Shown here in pieces: positions 8,166 through 15,559 of a stretch of DNA of 64,000 bases; within the stretch, counting starts at the first letter, position 1, and every line of letters begins with the position of its first letter. The DNA is taken from the NCBI GenBank assembly GCA_024233625.1, contig JACKPJ010000004.1, positions 1 to 64,000 of the forward strand, given 5' to 3'. The notes under the pieces are model-generated. The model did not search any database. It saw nothing but the letters and a program-made list of their open reading frames with translations, and was not told the DNA's origin. The position numbers and the translations under genes are program-made. This stretch comes from Deltaproteobacteria bacterium. Its GTDB lineage: Bacteria > UBA10199 > DSSB01.

Positions 8166-9149
8166 ATGCAAAAAACAAATCAAGCTTGGAGCTATCTTTT
8201 AGGGAAGTATAAGTATGTCTTATTGCTTTTTCTGATATTCATATCTTTTTCTTTAAAACAAGTAAGAGCTCAGCAGCAGCCCTTCATTAATCTTGGTCTG
8301 ACAAGCTTTTTAGATGGAGCGCCACCTTCGGGCCCAGGCTTGTATCTTTCGAATTATAATTTATATTATCACAGTGATACTTTTCGAGATAATAATGGAA
8401 ATCGAGTTCCTTTTCCGGATGTCAATATATTTGCTCAAGCTTTTCAGTTAATTTATATGGCTCCTCATGAGCTTCCTACAAGAGCTAAGTGGGGTCTCAA
8501 TTTGCTGCTTCCTGTCGTTTATTTGAATAATAATGGTCCCGAGGGGATTGGAGATCTATTCTTTGGTCCTTTTATTCAATGGGATCCAATTATGGGTAAA
8601 AATGGTCCCATATTTATGCATCGTGTCGAATTATCGGGCGTTTTTCCTGTGGGGAAATACGATGAAAGTGCTTTAGTTAGCCCCGGATCGAATATTTTTT
8701 ATTTTAACCCATATTGGGCGGGAACTGTCTTGCCAAAGCCTTGGTGGAGCATATCGTGGAGAATCCATTATTTATACAATTCAGCAAATAATGATCCCAA
8801 TCCTCTCTTTTTTCCAGGAGTAGAAAAGGCTCAAGCAGGTCAAGCATTTCACTTAAACTTCACAACGAGCTTTGAGGTTATGCCGAAGCGTTTTAGACTC
8901 GGTATTAATGGATATTACTTAAAACAGCTTAATGATGTTAAGTTCGATGGTGTTTCTATTCCTAATACAAAGGAACAAATTTTTGGTATTGGACCAGGAG
9001 CTTTAGTTCACTTTGGTCGTGACGATCATCTTTTTATCAATACTTATTTTGAAGCATTGGCACGTAATCGTCCCGAACGCATTCTCGTCAATGTTCGCTA
9101 TGTGCATAATTTTCCAATTGGTCGTAAAGACATGATGCCACCTCCTTAA
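8166..9149 (+). CDS. Outer-membrane-type protein, phenol MetA-degradation (SphA-like) family
   Basis: A secreted protein of 327 residues with a clear signal peptide (hydrophobic core YVLLLFLIFISFSL, cleavage near VRA-QQQP) followed by alternating aromatic/polar strands typical of a small outer-membrane beta-barrel. The layout (early GPGLYLSNYNLYY, mid GIGDLFFGPFIQW, late FGIGPGALVHFGRDDHLFIN) matches the transporter-like family often annotated as phenol-degradation meta-pathway protein; the name does not prove a role in phenol breakdown. A GGGG ribosome-binding site five bases upstream favours the ATG at 8166 over an earlier in-frame ATG at 8145, and the signal peptide fits better from there. 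An AT-rich hairpin downstream may end the transcript. Confidence 0.78.
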   Translation: MQKTNQAWSYLLGKYKYVLLLFLIFISFSLKQVRAQQQPFINLGLTSFLDGAPPSGPGLYLSNYNLYYHSDTFRDNNGNRVPFPDVNIFAQAFQLIYMAPHELPTRAKWGLNLLLPVVYLNNNGPEGIGDLFFGPFIQWDPIMGKNGPIFMHRVELSGVFPVGKYDESALVSPGSNIFYFNPYWAGTVLPKPWWSISWRIHYLYNSANNDPNPLFFPGVEKAQAGQAFHLNFTTSFEVMPKRFRLGINGYYLKQLNDVKFDGVSIPNTKEQIFGIGPGALVHFGRDDHLFINTYFEALARNRPERILVNVRYVHNFPIGRKDMMPPP

Positions 9150-9202
9150 GTCTTAGATTATTTGTTGATGAATTGCTGAATTTAAGAAAAAAATAATTTT
9201 TC

Positions 9203-9222
9203 AAAAAGCTTCACAGCTTTTT
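9203..9222 (+). terminator. Possible weak intrinsic terminator
   Basis: AAAAAGCT and AGCTTTTT form an 8-base inverted repeat around a TCAC loop, 54 bases after the outer-membrane protein gene. The last part of the second arm supplies a short T run. The stem is AT-rich, so strength is doubtful. Confidence 0.4.
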
Positions 9223-9271
9223 ATTGACTTATTTTGCGAAGCGCTTTACGAAAGCATTTGTTTTTTGTATG

Positions 9272-9301
9272 AGTATAAAGAAGCATTGTATGCTTTATAC
9301 T
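9272..9301. repeat. Bulged inverted repeat upstream of tRNA-His
   Basis: AGTATAAA plus GCAT (with GAA between) is mirrored by ATGCTTTATACT around a TGT centre, giving 12 paired positions with a three-base bulge. It lies in the 262-base gap between the outer-membrane protein and the tRNA pair. It could be an operator or an RNA hairpin; nothing else in the gap is recognisable. Confidence 0.35.
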
Positions 9302-9411
9302 TAAACAATTAGTTTATCGCTTATAAATTTAAGATTTATCATTCTTAAAATTTAAAATGCTTGCGAAAGAGCTCATAACAAAAGATTAAAAAGCTAGAAG
9401 TAGTTTTCTAT

Positions 9412-9489
9412 GGTGGGTGTAGCTCAGTTGGTTAGAGCACCAGGTTGTGGCCCTGGGGGCCGTGGGTTCAAGTCCCATCACTCACCCCA
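9412..9489 (+). tRNA. tRNA-His (anticodon GTG)
   Basis: A full cloverleaf can be drawn. The acceptor GTGGGTG pairs with CACTCAC, with the extra 5' G (-1) opposite a C discriminator that is diagnostic of tRNA-His. The anticodon arm is CCAGG-TTGTGGC-CCTGG with anticodon GTG, and the T arm contains TTCAAGT. CCA is encoded at 9487-9489, unlike the other three tRNAs in the window. The next tRNA begins 19 bases downstream, so the two are probably processed from one transcript. Confidence 0.96.
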
Positions 9490-9508
9490 TTTTTATAAAT
9501 CAATAAAA

Positions 9509-9582
9509 GCGCCGTTAGCTCAGCTGGATAGAGCAACTGGCTTCGAACCAGTAGGTCGGGCGTTCGAGTCGCTCACGGCGCG
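9509..9582 (+). tRNA. tRNA-Arg (anticodon TCG)
   Basis: The acceptor GCGCCGT pairs with ACGGCGC, discriminator G at 9582, D arm GCTC...GAGC, anticodon arm ACTGG-CTTCGAA-CCAGT with anticodon TCG reading CGA codons, T arm GGGCG-TTCGAGT-CGCTC. CCA is not encoded (TTT follows), so it must be added. The 3' part of the opposite-strand hydrolase frame runs antisense through 9520-9582 of this gene. Confidence 0.95.
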
Positions 9583-10530
9583 TTTTCTTGGTTTGTATGT
9601 CTTGAAATTCTCTAAGATAAATTTTTCTATTCTTAAATTGAGTAAATCAGGTTGTTCGACAAGTCCAATGTGAGTTCCTTTGCGTAAAATGAATAGTTCG
9701 GAATCAGGGATGACCTGGTGCATTTTTTTGGAAAGCCATACTGGAGTAAAGGTGTCATCTTCACCGCCAATAATGAGAGTGGGAACATTGATATTTTTTA
9801 GTACGCTTTCTGCAGAGTGAGCTTGAACGCGACGGGTTAATTTTGTGAAAAATTCTGAGTCCAAACTCATAATATGCTCGATATATTCTTGAGCATCTGC
9901 CTTATTTGCTAATCCTGTATTAATCATTTTTAACATCCCTCCTAGTTGGTACCAAAAAGGGTTGTTGATTAAAAGACGGCTAATATATTGACTTTGTTTG
10001 GGAAAGCGGAGGCTTAAGGTAGTAATAATTTCGAAAATATATTTAGATAATGGTGAGTTGTAAAAGAAGTCCATCGGTCGACCGACACTTCCAAAACACG
10101 AAACAAGGCCTCTTACATATTCTGGGTGCTGATGATAAAATTCGAGAGCGACTTGAGTTCCAAGACTGTGGCCAATAAAAAGCGCTTTTTTGACACGTAA
10201 TTTTTTACAGACCGCTAAACAGTCTTCAACAAGGAAGTCAACGCTGACATTATTTTTTTTGCTAGGTAAACTAGAACGGCCGTGTCCACGATAATCCCAG
10301 GTGATGACTTTAAAGTCGTGTTTGAAATGACTTTCAAAATATTTCCAAAAGAATGTTGAAACACCCATTCCATTACATAAAATGATGGGCATCCCTTTTC
10401 CAATAGACTTGTAGAATATTTTTGTTCCGTCAGAGCTGCGCACAAATCCTTCCTTTAGTGTAAGAAGTTGAGCAAGCTTTCCAGCGTTCTTTTTGGTTTT
10501 CATGTTTAATGTCGTTTTTTTTATTGTCAT
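9520..10530 (-). CDS. Alpha/beta hydrolase whose 3' end overlaps tRNA-Arg antisense
   Basis: A serine hydrolase of the alpha/beta fold, substrate unknown. The nucleophile elbow GHSLG (Ser about 122 from the ATG), the acid in GGEDDTFTP and the His in GTHIGLVEQP form a complete triad, and the oxyanion region is LCNGMG. No signal peptide, so cytoplasmic. The frame passes the normal end of the fold (near FILENFKTY) and continues for about 21 residues that are simply the antisense of tRNA-Arg, stopping at 9520. That tail is an accident of position and is probably tolerated rather than functional. The ATG at 10530 is taken; a TTG at 10554 and an ATG at 10503 are possible, none with a clear ribosome-binding site. 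Confidence 0.82.
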   Translation of the reverse strand: MTIKKTTLNMKTKKNAGKLAQLLTLKEGFVRSSDGTKIFYKSIGKGMPIILCNGMGVSTFFWKYFESHFKHDFKVITWDYRGHGRSSLPSKKNNVSVDFLVEDCLAVCKKLRVKKALFIGHSLGTQVALEFYHQHPEYVRGLVSCFGSVGRPMDFFYNSPLSKYIFEIITTLSLRFPKQSQYISRLLINNPFWYQLGGMLKMINTGLANKADAQEYIEHIMSLDSEFFTKLTRRVQAHSAESVLKNINVPTLIIGGEDDTFTPVWLSKKMHQVIPDSELFILRKGTHIGLVEQPDLLNLRIEKFILENFKTYKPRKRAVSDSNARPTGSKPVALSS

Positions 10531-10626
10531 AATTGCTTGGACTCTATGTAGCAAATCTAGGTTAAGTGAGGCAATGCTAAAATAGCGTATTGACAGGCAT
10601 AATCCAAATTTATATAAGCGGAAGCT

Positions 10627-11484
10627 ATGCAGACTCTAAAAATACAGGCTCCTGCCAAGCTAAATTTGAGACTTGATGTTTTAGGAAAAAGACCTGATGG
10701 GTATCACAATATATTAAGTCTCATGGATAGAATTAACATAGAGGATGAAATTCATCTAAAAATAGTTGAAAAAGGCATTGAAGTGAAGTGTTCTCACGAG
10801 GATGTGCCTTGTGACGATGAGAATACTGCATTTAAAGCTCTGAAAGAGATATTGGCTTATTCGAGTCGTAATGTCGGTATTGAGGTTGAAATACACAAAA
10901 ATATACCGATTGCTGCAGGAATGGGTGGCGGTTCGAGTGATGCTGCTGCTGTGATTAAAGGGGTTAATGAGCTTCTTAAGCTAAAATTAAACGATGACAA
11001 GTTGATGAAGATTGGTGCAAAAGTTGGAGCAGATGTGCCTTTTTTTCTTTTTGGAGCTCCAGCGTATGCTCAAGGCATCGGTGATAAATTAAGCCCCATA
11101 GAGCATATTCCTAAGTTATATTTCCTCATTATCAATCCAGGAATTAAGGTTTCGACTAAAGCAGTTTATCAGAAGATACTTGAGGACCATTATTCTAAAA
11201 CTCGGTTTGAAGATTTGCCAATTGCATATCGAACAAAAAAAGATGTTGTCAAGATCCTCAATAACGACTTAGAACTAGTGACAATAAAAGAATTTCCAAT
11301 TATTGGAGAAATAAAAGGTGAGCTCATGAAAAATGGTGCTATTGGCAGTCAAATGACTGGAAGTGGCTCAACTGTATTTGGAATTTTTTCTGACAAAGTG
11401 AAGTTAGCAAAAGCTTACGAAAAATTTTTAAAACAATCTGATGATGATTGGCAAGTGCTCATGGCAGAAAATATTGCTGCTTAA
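10627..11484 (+). CDS. ispE: 4-diphosphocytidyl-2-C-methyl-D-erythritol kinase
   Basis: GHMP-family kinase that phosphorylates CDP-methylerythritol, the fourth step of the MEP pathway to isoprenoid precursors. The N-terminal PAKLNLRLDVLGKRPDGYHNI motif carries the conserved Lys and the GYH signature. The ATP-binding loop PIAAGMGGGSSDAAA (about residues 96-110) and the C-terminal MTGSGSTVFG glycine motif are intact. The 285-residue length is standard. It heads a same-strand run through spoVG, tRNA-Gln, prs and rplY, an arrangement common in Deltaproteobacteria. GCGGAAGC before the ATG at 10627 is a modest ribosome-binding site. Confidence 0.96.
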   Translation: MQTLKIQAPAKLNLRLDVLGKRPDGYHNILSLMDRINIEDEIHLKIVEKGIEVKCSHEDVPCDDENTAFKALKEILAYSSRNVGIEVEIHKNIPIAAGMGGGSSDAAAVIKGVNELLKLKLNDDKLMKIGAKVGADVPFFLFGAPAYAQGIGDKLSPIEHIPKLYFLIINPGIKVSTKAVYQKILEDHYSKTRFEDLPIAYRTKKDVVKILNNDLELVTIKEFPIIGEIKGELMKNGAIGSQMTGSGSTVFGIFSDKVKLAKAYEKFLKQSDDDWQVLMAENIAA

Positions 11485-11579
11485 AGAAAAATGCTGTTCA
11501 TCTTTTACTAAATTTGGCATGATGCCGGTATGATGATACTTATTCGACTTAAAATGTTTAGCTCTGGAGAATAGAAAAA

Positions 11580-11930
11580 ATGAATATTACTGAAGTTAGA
11601 GTTTTCCCTGTTAACGAAGATAAATTAAAAGCCTATGCAACAATTACATTTGATGATTGTTTTGTAGTCAGAGACCTCAAAGTCATTAATGGTAACAGTG
11701 GTTTGTTTGTTGCAATGCCATCTAAAAAACGCCGAGACGGTAGCTTTAAAGATGTGGCACATCCCCTCAATAATGAATTTCGTGCTGTTATTGAAAATGC
11801 TGTTTTAGATGCCTATGAAGCTGAAATTGGGGGAGGACTTCCTGCCGAAACTGAGAGTTCAGAAGGGGCTTCTTCTGAGTCTGTGGCTCCTTCTGAAGGA
11901 GAAGCAGAAGAGTCTGTATCTAATGAGTGA
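11580..11930 (+). CDS. spoVG: SpoVG family regulator
   Basis: A small nucleic-acid-binding protein of 116 residues. The first 84 residues are the SpoVG domain: ITEVRVFPVNEDKLKAYATI, then DCFVVRDLKVINGNSGLFVAMPSKK and the basic RRDGSFKDVAHP. The remaining tail is Glu/Ser-rich and probably disordered. In Firmicutes SpoVG affects septation and virulence genes; in non-sporulating Gram-negatives it sits, as here, between ispE and prs, and its role is little known. A TGGAGAA ribosome-binding site precedes the ATG at 11580. No sporulation genes are present in the window. Confidence 0.95.
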   Translation: MNITEVRVFPVNEDKLKAYATITFDDCFVVRDLKVINGNSGLFVAMPSKKRRDGSFKDVAHPLNNEFRAVIENAVLDAYEAEIGGGLPAETESSEGASSESVAPSEGEAEESVSNE

Positions 11931-12069
11931 CATCGCTTAAATAGCTAAGACTTATTCAAGATCATCCTGCGCTTGCAAATGAATTTTCTTTTACAATTCA
12001 AGTCGACAAGATGTATTTGTTTTGTTAGTAAGCTTTCAGTGACAGCTTAAACTTTGATGGTTTAATGAA

Positions 12070-12141
12070 TGGGGCGTCGACAAGTGGTAAGTCACCGGAT
12101 TTTGATTCCGGCATTCGTAGGTTCGAATCCTACCGCCCCAG
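12070..12141 (+). tRNA. tRNA-Gln (anticodon TTG)
   Basis: The acceptor TGGGGCG pairs with CGCCCCA, discriminator G at 12141, anticodon arm CCGGA-TTTTGAT-TCCGG with anticodon TTG reading CAA, T arm GTAGG-TTCGAAT-CCTAC. The U1-A72 pair is typical of tRNA-Gln. CCA is not encoded. Its position directly before prs matches many deltaproteobacterial genomes. A T run follows and may end its transcript. Confidence 0.96.
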
Positions 12142-12243
12142 TTTTTATTATTCTTTTATAACTACATAAAATTATTGCAATTTTTTGAATTAAAGTTGTT
12201 TTTTTTATTCACATCTTTGATTTGAGATGTTGGATGCTTAAGT

Positions 12244-13191
12244 ATGAAGGCACGAGAAGAAATTAAAATATTTTCAGGGAATTCAAATAAAGCTCTTAGT
12301 CAAGCAATCTGTGTTGCTTTAGGGGGCAGTCTTGGAAGCGCAGAAGTGCGTCGTTTTTCTGATGGTGAAGTTTGGGTAGAAATACAGGAAAATGTACGTG
12401 GTAAAGATGTGTTTGTAGTTCAATCAACTTGTCACCCAGCAAATGAACATTTGATGGAGCTATTAATTATGGTAGATGCTCTAAAACGAGCTTCTGCCGA
12501 AAGAATTACTGCAGTTATTCCATATTATGGTTATGCTCGACAAGATCGTAAGGTTGCTCCTAGAACTCCAATTTCTTCTAAATTAGTTGCTGATTTAATA
12601 GAGGCAGCAGGTGTGCATCGTGTTTTATCGGTTGATTTGCATGCTGGGCAGATTCAGGGTTTTTTTAATATTCCTTTTGACCACCTTTATGGTGCGCCTA
12701 TTTTGTTGGAATATATTAGAGAAAACTTAATGAATGATCTTGTTATTGTGACTCCTGACGCTGGAGGAACCGAGAGAGCTCGGGCATACGCAAAAAGGCT
12801 TGATACTACTTTAGCAATGATAGATAAGCGGCGTTCTCGTCCAAACGAAGCTGAAGTGATGAATGTCATAGGGCAAGTTGGTGGGAAAAAGGCAATTATT
12901 GTTGATGATATGGTGGATACTGCAGGAACATTGACCTTAGGAGCTCAAGCTTTGAAGGAACTGGGTGCTACACAAATTTATGCTTGTATTACGCATGGTG
13001 TTCTCTCAGGGAAAGCCCTTGAGCGTATAGAAAATTCAGTGATAGAGAAGCTGATTATTACAGATACAATTTCGCAACCAGAAGTTGTTAGAAATTGTCC
13101 TAAAATAGAAATTTTATCGATTGCAAAATTGCTTGCAGAGGCGATTTATCGAATCAATCATAATGATTCGGTTTCATCTTTGTTTGTATAA
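12244..13191 (+). CDS. prs: Ribose-phosphate pyrophosphokinase (PRPP synthetase)
   Basis: Makes PRPP from ribose 5-phosphate and ATP for nucleotide, His, Trp and NAD synthesis. Class I features are all present: PYYGYARQDRK (the flexible ATP loop), the VDLHAGQIQGFF stretch, TPDAGGTERARAYAK and the PRPP-binding signature IIVDDMVDTAGTL. The 315-residue length is standard. It is followed after 12 bases by rplY with its own strong ribosome-binding site, so the two are co-transcribed. The ribosome-binding site of prs itself is weak (GGAT about 9 bases upstream). Confidence 0.97.
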   Translation: MKAREEIKIFSGNSNKALSQAICVALGGSLGSAEVRRFSDGEVWVEIQENVRGKDVFVVQSTCHPANEHLMELLIMVDALKRASAERITAVIPYYGYARQDRKVAPRTPISSKLVADLIEAAGVHRVLSVDLHAGQIQGFFNIPFDHLYGAPILLEYIRENLMNDLVIVTPDAGGTERARAYAKRLDTTLAMIDKRRSRPNEAEVMNVIGQVGGKKAIIVDDMVDTAGTLTLGAQALKELGATQIYACITHGVLSGKALERIENSVIEKLIITDTISQPEVVRNCPKIEILSIAKLLAEAIYRINHNDSVSSLFV

Positions 13192-13203
13192 GGAGAAAAT
13201 AAA

Positions 13204-13827
13204 GTGGATAGATTAGAAGTTCAAGCCCAAAATAGAGAAGCAACAGGTAAAGGGGTTGCGAGAAAACTTCGTGCACAAGGTAGAATACCCTGCGTGCTTT
13301 ATGGAAAAGATATCAAGCCAGTTAGTTTGAGTGTCAATGATCATGATTTTGAAAAGACCATTCATCAAGCCGGAGGAATGAATTCTCTTTTTGACTTGAT
13401 TATTGATGGAAAAGAAAAAATGCCAGTGATGGTGCGAGAGTATCAAGCGGATAATATCCGACGAAATTTTTTGCATGTTGATTTTATTCAAGTTGATTTG
13501 AGTAAAAAAATTAATGTTGAAGTTCCTGTCGAGCTTGTTGGGGTTGCACCTGGTGTTAAGGAAGGTGGGATTCTCGATCACATTCAAAGACAGCTTGAAG
13601 TGATTTGCTTGCCAACCTCTATTCCCGAAAAGATCGAAGTTGATGTGTCAGGTTTAAATTTAGGTGAAAGTTTGCATATTCATGATATCAAGTTGCCTGA
13701 AGGAGTTGAGGTTAGTGGCACAACAGACTTGACCATTGCTGCTGTGGTAGCGCCAAAAGCTGAGAAAGTGAAAGCTGCTTCTGAAGAAGAAGGTGAAGGG
13801 GCTACCGAAGAAAAAACTGAAGCCTAA
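13204..13827 (+). CDS. rplY: 50S ribosomal protein L25 / general stress protein Ctc
   Basis: Binds 5S rRNA in the large subunit. The long CTC form is seen: an N-terminal L25 domain (EATGKGVARKLRAQGRIPCVLYG near residue 11) followed by the C-terminal TL5 beta domain (VEVPVELVGVAPGVKEGGIL) and an acidic tail EEEGEGATEEK. 207 residues is normal for this form. It starts with GTG at 13204, with AAGGAG about 7 bases upstream. The gene lies between prs and pth as in many bacteria. Confidence 0.95.
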   Translation: MDRLEVQAQNREATGKGVARKLRAQGRIPCVLYGKDIKPVSLSVNDHDFEKTIHQAGGMNSLFDLIIDGKEKMPVMVREYQADNIRRNFLHVDFIQVDLSKKINVEVPVELVGVAPGVKEGGILDHIQRQLEVICLPTSIPEKIEVDVSGLNLGESLHIHDIKLPEGVEVSGTTDLTIAAVVAPKAEKVKAASEEEGEGATEEKTEA

Positions 13828-13839
13828 GAAAATAGACTT

Positions 13840-14424
13840 ATGACGAAACTTCTTGTCGGTTTAGGAAATCCAGGAAGAAAGTACACCAATACACGTCATA
13901 ATTTGGGTTTTATTATCATCGATGCTCTTGCAAACCTATGGAGAGTTTCCCCCTTTCGGTCAAAGTTTAAAGGTGAGTACGCAGAACATTATTTAGACTG
14001 TGGTGAAAAAGTTGTTCTCCTCAAACCTCAGACTTTTATGAATTTAAGTGGCGAGTCTGTTCAAGCGTGGGTAAATTTTTTAAAAATTAATAAATCTGAT
14101 TTATTAGTTATTCATGATGAGTTAGATTTACCGTTTGGTCGATTCAAAGCTCAGTATTCGGCGGGTGCAGCTGGAAATAGAGGAATTCAAAGTATTATAC
14201 AGCATCTAGGCCATAAAGAGTTTTGTCGCTTAAGACTCGGTATCGGCCGTCCACCCCAGGGATATGATGTTAGTTCTTATGTGTTGGCTAAATTTTCTTT
14301 AGAAGAGGAAGAGATTGTTGAAAAAATAACAGAAAAAAGCATTGAAGCCATCGATTGTTATTTTAAAAAGGGTGTTGACTCTATGTTACAAATGGTGAAT
14401 AGTGCAGCCTTTCAACTTTTATAG
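13840..14424 (+). CDS. pth: Peptidyl-tRNA hydrolase
   Basis: Recycles peptidyl-tRNAs released prematurely from ribosomes. The N-terminal signature LLVGLGNPGRKYTNTRHNLG includes the catalytic His of the TRHN motif (about residue 20). KPQTFMNLSGESV and IHDELDLPFGRFK are the other two conserved blocks, with the active-site Asp in the latter. The length of 194 residues is typical. It begins 12 bases after rplY with only a poor ribosome-binding site, which suggests translational coupling. Confidence 0.96.
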   Translation: MTKLLVGLGNPGRKYTNTRHNLGFIIIDALANLWRVSPFRSKFKGEYAEHYLDCGEKVVLLKPQTFMNLSGESVQAWVNFLKINKSDLLVIHDELDLPFGRFKAQYSAGAAGNRGIQSIIQHLGHKEFCRLRLGIGRPPQGYDVSSYVLAKFSLEEEEIVEKITEKSIEAIDCYFKKGVDSMLQMVNSAAFQLL

Positions 14425-14451
14425 TTTAAAAACAAACATTAACTTCTTGTT

Positions 14452-14470
14452 CCCTAAAAATTAGGGGACC
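14452..14470. repeat. Hairpin in the rpsF leader
   Basis: TTCCCTAA and TTAGGGGA pair over 8 positions (one G-T) around an AAA loop, upstream of rpsF. No T run follows, so it is not a normal terminator. The leader lacks an obvious CCG bulge of the kind bound by S6:S18 in other bacteria. Function unknown. Confidence 0.4.
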
Positions 14471-14558
14471 TAGATGAAGCTACTAAATTTAGTTTCACTA
14501 TTAGTTTTGAAAATAGTTTAGAAAACCTTCATCATCAAAGTCCAGAAGGAGTCGTTTT

Positions 14559-15032
14559 ATGCGAGAATACGAAACAATATATATAATGAAGCCTGATTTA
14601 TCTCAAGAGACAATAAAAATTATACAAGATAAAGTGGAAGCGCTCATTAAAAAGGCTGAAGGTCACATCCTTTGTCATGTCAGTTGGGGTAAACGTAAAT
14701 TTGCTTATTGCATTGAAAAGCTAAAGTATGGTCAATATTTTTATTTTCAATATTTATCCAATGGTCAGGAGTTAGTTGATCTTGATAAAATATTTAAGTA
14801 TGACGATAATGTCTTGCGAGCAGTTACTGTCAAGTTACAAGATGTAGTGGATGTTGAGAAAAGGAAAGCAGAACCTGTTGAAGCTCCTTCTGCTCCTGTC
14901 GAGGATTACTCGGATAGTTCGTACGAAAGAAAATCATTTCGAGATAAGTCAAGAGGTCATCAAGATTTCGCTTTAGAAAAAAATGATGTGTCTGGTGATG
15001 ATGAAATAGACATAGAGAATGAAGAAGCCTAG
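14559..15032 (+). CDS. rpsF: 30S ribosomal protein S6 with long acidic C-terminal tail
   Basis: Ribosomal protein of the small-subunit platform, normally partnered by S18. The S6 domain spans about residues 1-100: MREYETIYIMKPDL at the start, the GKRKFAYCIEKLKYGQYFYF strand pair and DDNVLRAVTVKL. After that comes a 55-residue low-complexity tail with charged stretches (SSYERKSFRDKSRGHQ, then GDDEIDIENEEA), longer than in most S6 proteins. An AGGAG ribosome-binding site precedes the ATG. The gene for S18 does not follow; rplI starts 74 bases later. Confidence 0.94.
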   Translation: MREYETIYIMKPDLSQETIKIIQDKVEALIKKAEGHILCHVSWGKRKFAYCIEKLKYGQYFYFQYLSNGQELVDLDKIFKYDDNVLRAVTVKLQDVVDVEKRKAEPVEAPSAPVEDYSDSSYERKSFRDKSRGHQDFALEKNDVSGDDEIDIENEEA

Positions 15033-15106
15033 GTTCCACTATTTCGGGATCTAAGTGAGAAGAATGCTAAAAAATATTGCTTAATAATTAATAAGGAGGA
15101 TCTGCC

Positions 15107-15553
15107 GTGGAAGTGATTCTTGTTGAAGATATTCAAAGTTTAGGAAATGCTGGTGAAATTGTTAAAGTAAAGGGCGGCTTTGCTCGTAACTATCTATTAC
15201 CTCAGAAGAAAGCATTTATAGCTAATTCAAAGAATAAACAGCTTATTGAAGCTCAAAAACGTATGATTGCTGCTAACAAAGCGAAGCAAGTAAGTGCAGC
15301 TCAAGCTTTGGCAAATCAATTGAATGCTTTGGAATTAAAAATAGCTGTTGAAGTTGGTGATAACGAAAAGCTTTATGGTTCGGTTACAAGGATGGATATC
15401 GCTCGTGCAATTTCAGAAGCTGGTATTGAGATTGATCGTCACATAATTGATTTAGAAAATCCTATTAAAGAACTGGGCGAAAAGGAAGTCAGTATTAAAC
15501 TGCATTCTGACGTAAAAGCGAATGTAAAAGTCACCATCGAAGCCAAAAGTTAG
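15107..15553 (+). CDS. rplI: 50S ribosomal protein L9
   Basis: Elongated two-domain 23S rRNA-binding protein. The N-terminal domain has the signature GNAGEIVKVKGGFARNYLLP (about residues 13-32), followed by the long connecting helix (SKNKQLIEAQKRMIAANKAK) and a C-terminal domain with GDNEKLYGSVT. The 148-residue length is exactly typical. It starts with GTG at 15107 behind an excellent AAGGAGG. rpsR is missing between rpsF and this gene. dnaB starts 6 bases after its stop. Confidence 0.97.
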   Translation: MEVILVEDIQSLGNAGEIVKVKGGFARNYLLPQKKAFIANSKNKQLIEAQKRMIAANKAKQVSAAQALANQLNALELKIAVEVGDNEKLYGSVTRMDIARAISEAGIEIDRHIIDLENPIKELGEKEVSIKLHSDVKANVKVTIEAKS

Positions 15554-15559
15554 AGTGTT

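Noticed and set aside
9410..9673. Plus-strand frame through both tRNAs
   Set aside because: It reads through two perfect tRNA genes in a random frame and its residues are those typical of translated tRNAs.
14425..14558. S6:S18-binding leader motif before rpsF
   Set aside because: The expected CCG bulge is not present, and rpsR is absent from the locus. Only a plain hairpin is reported.
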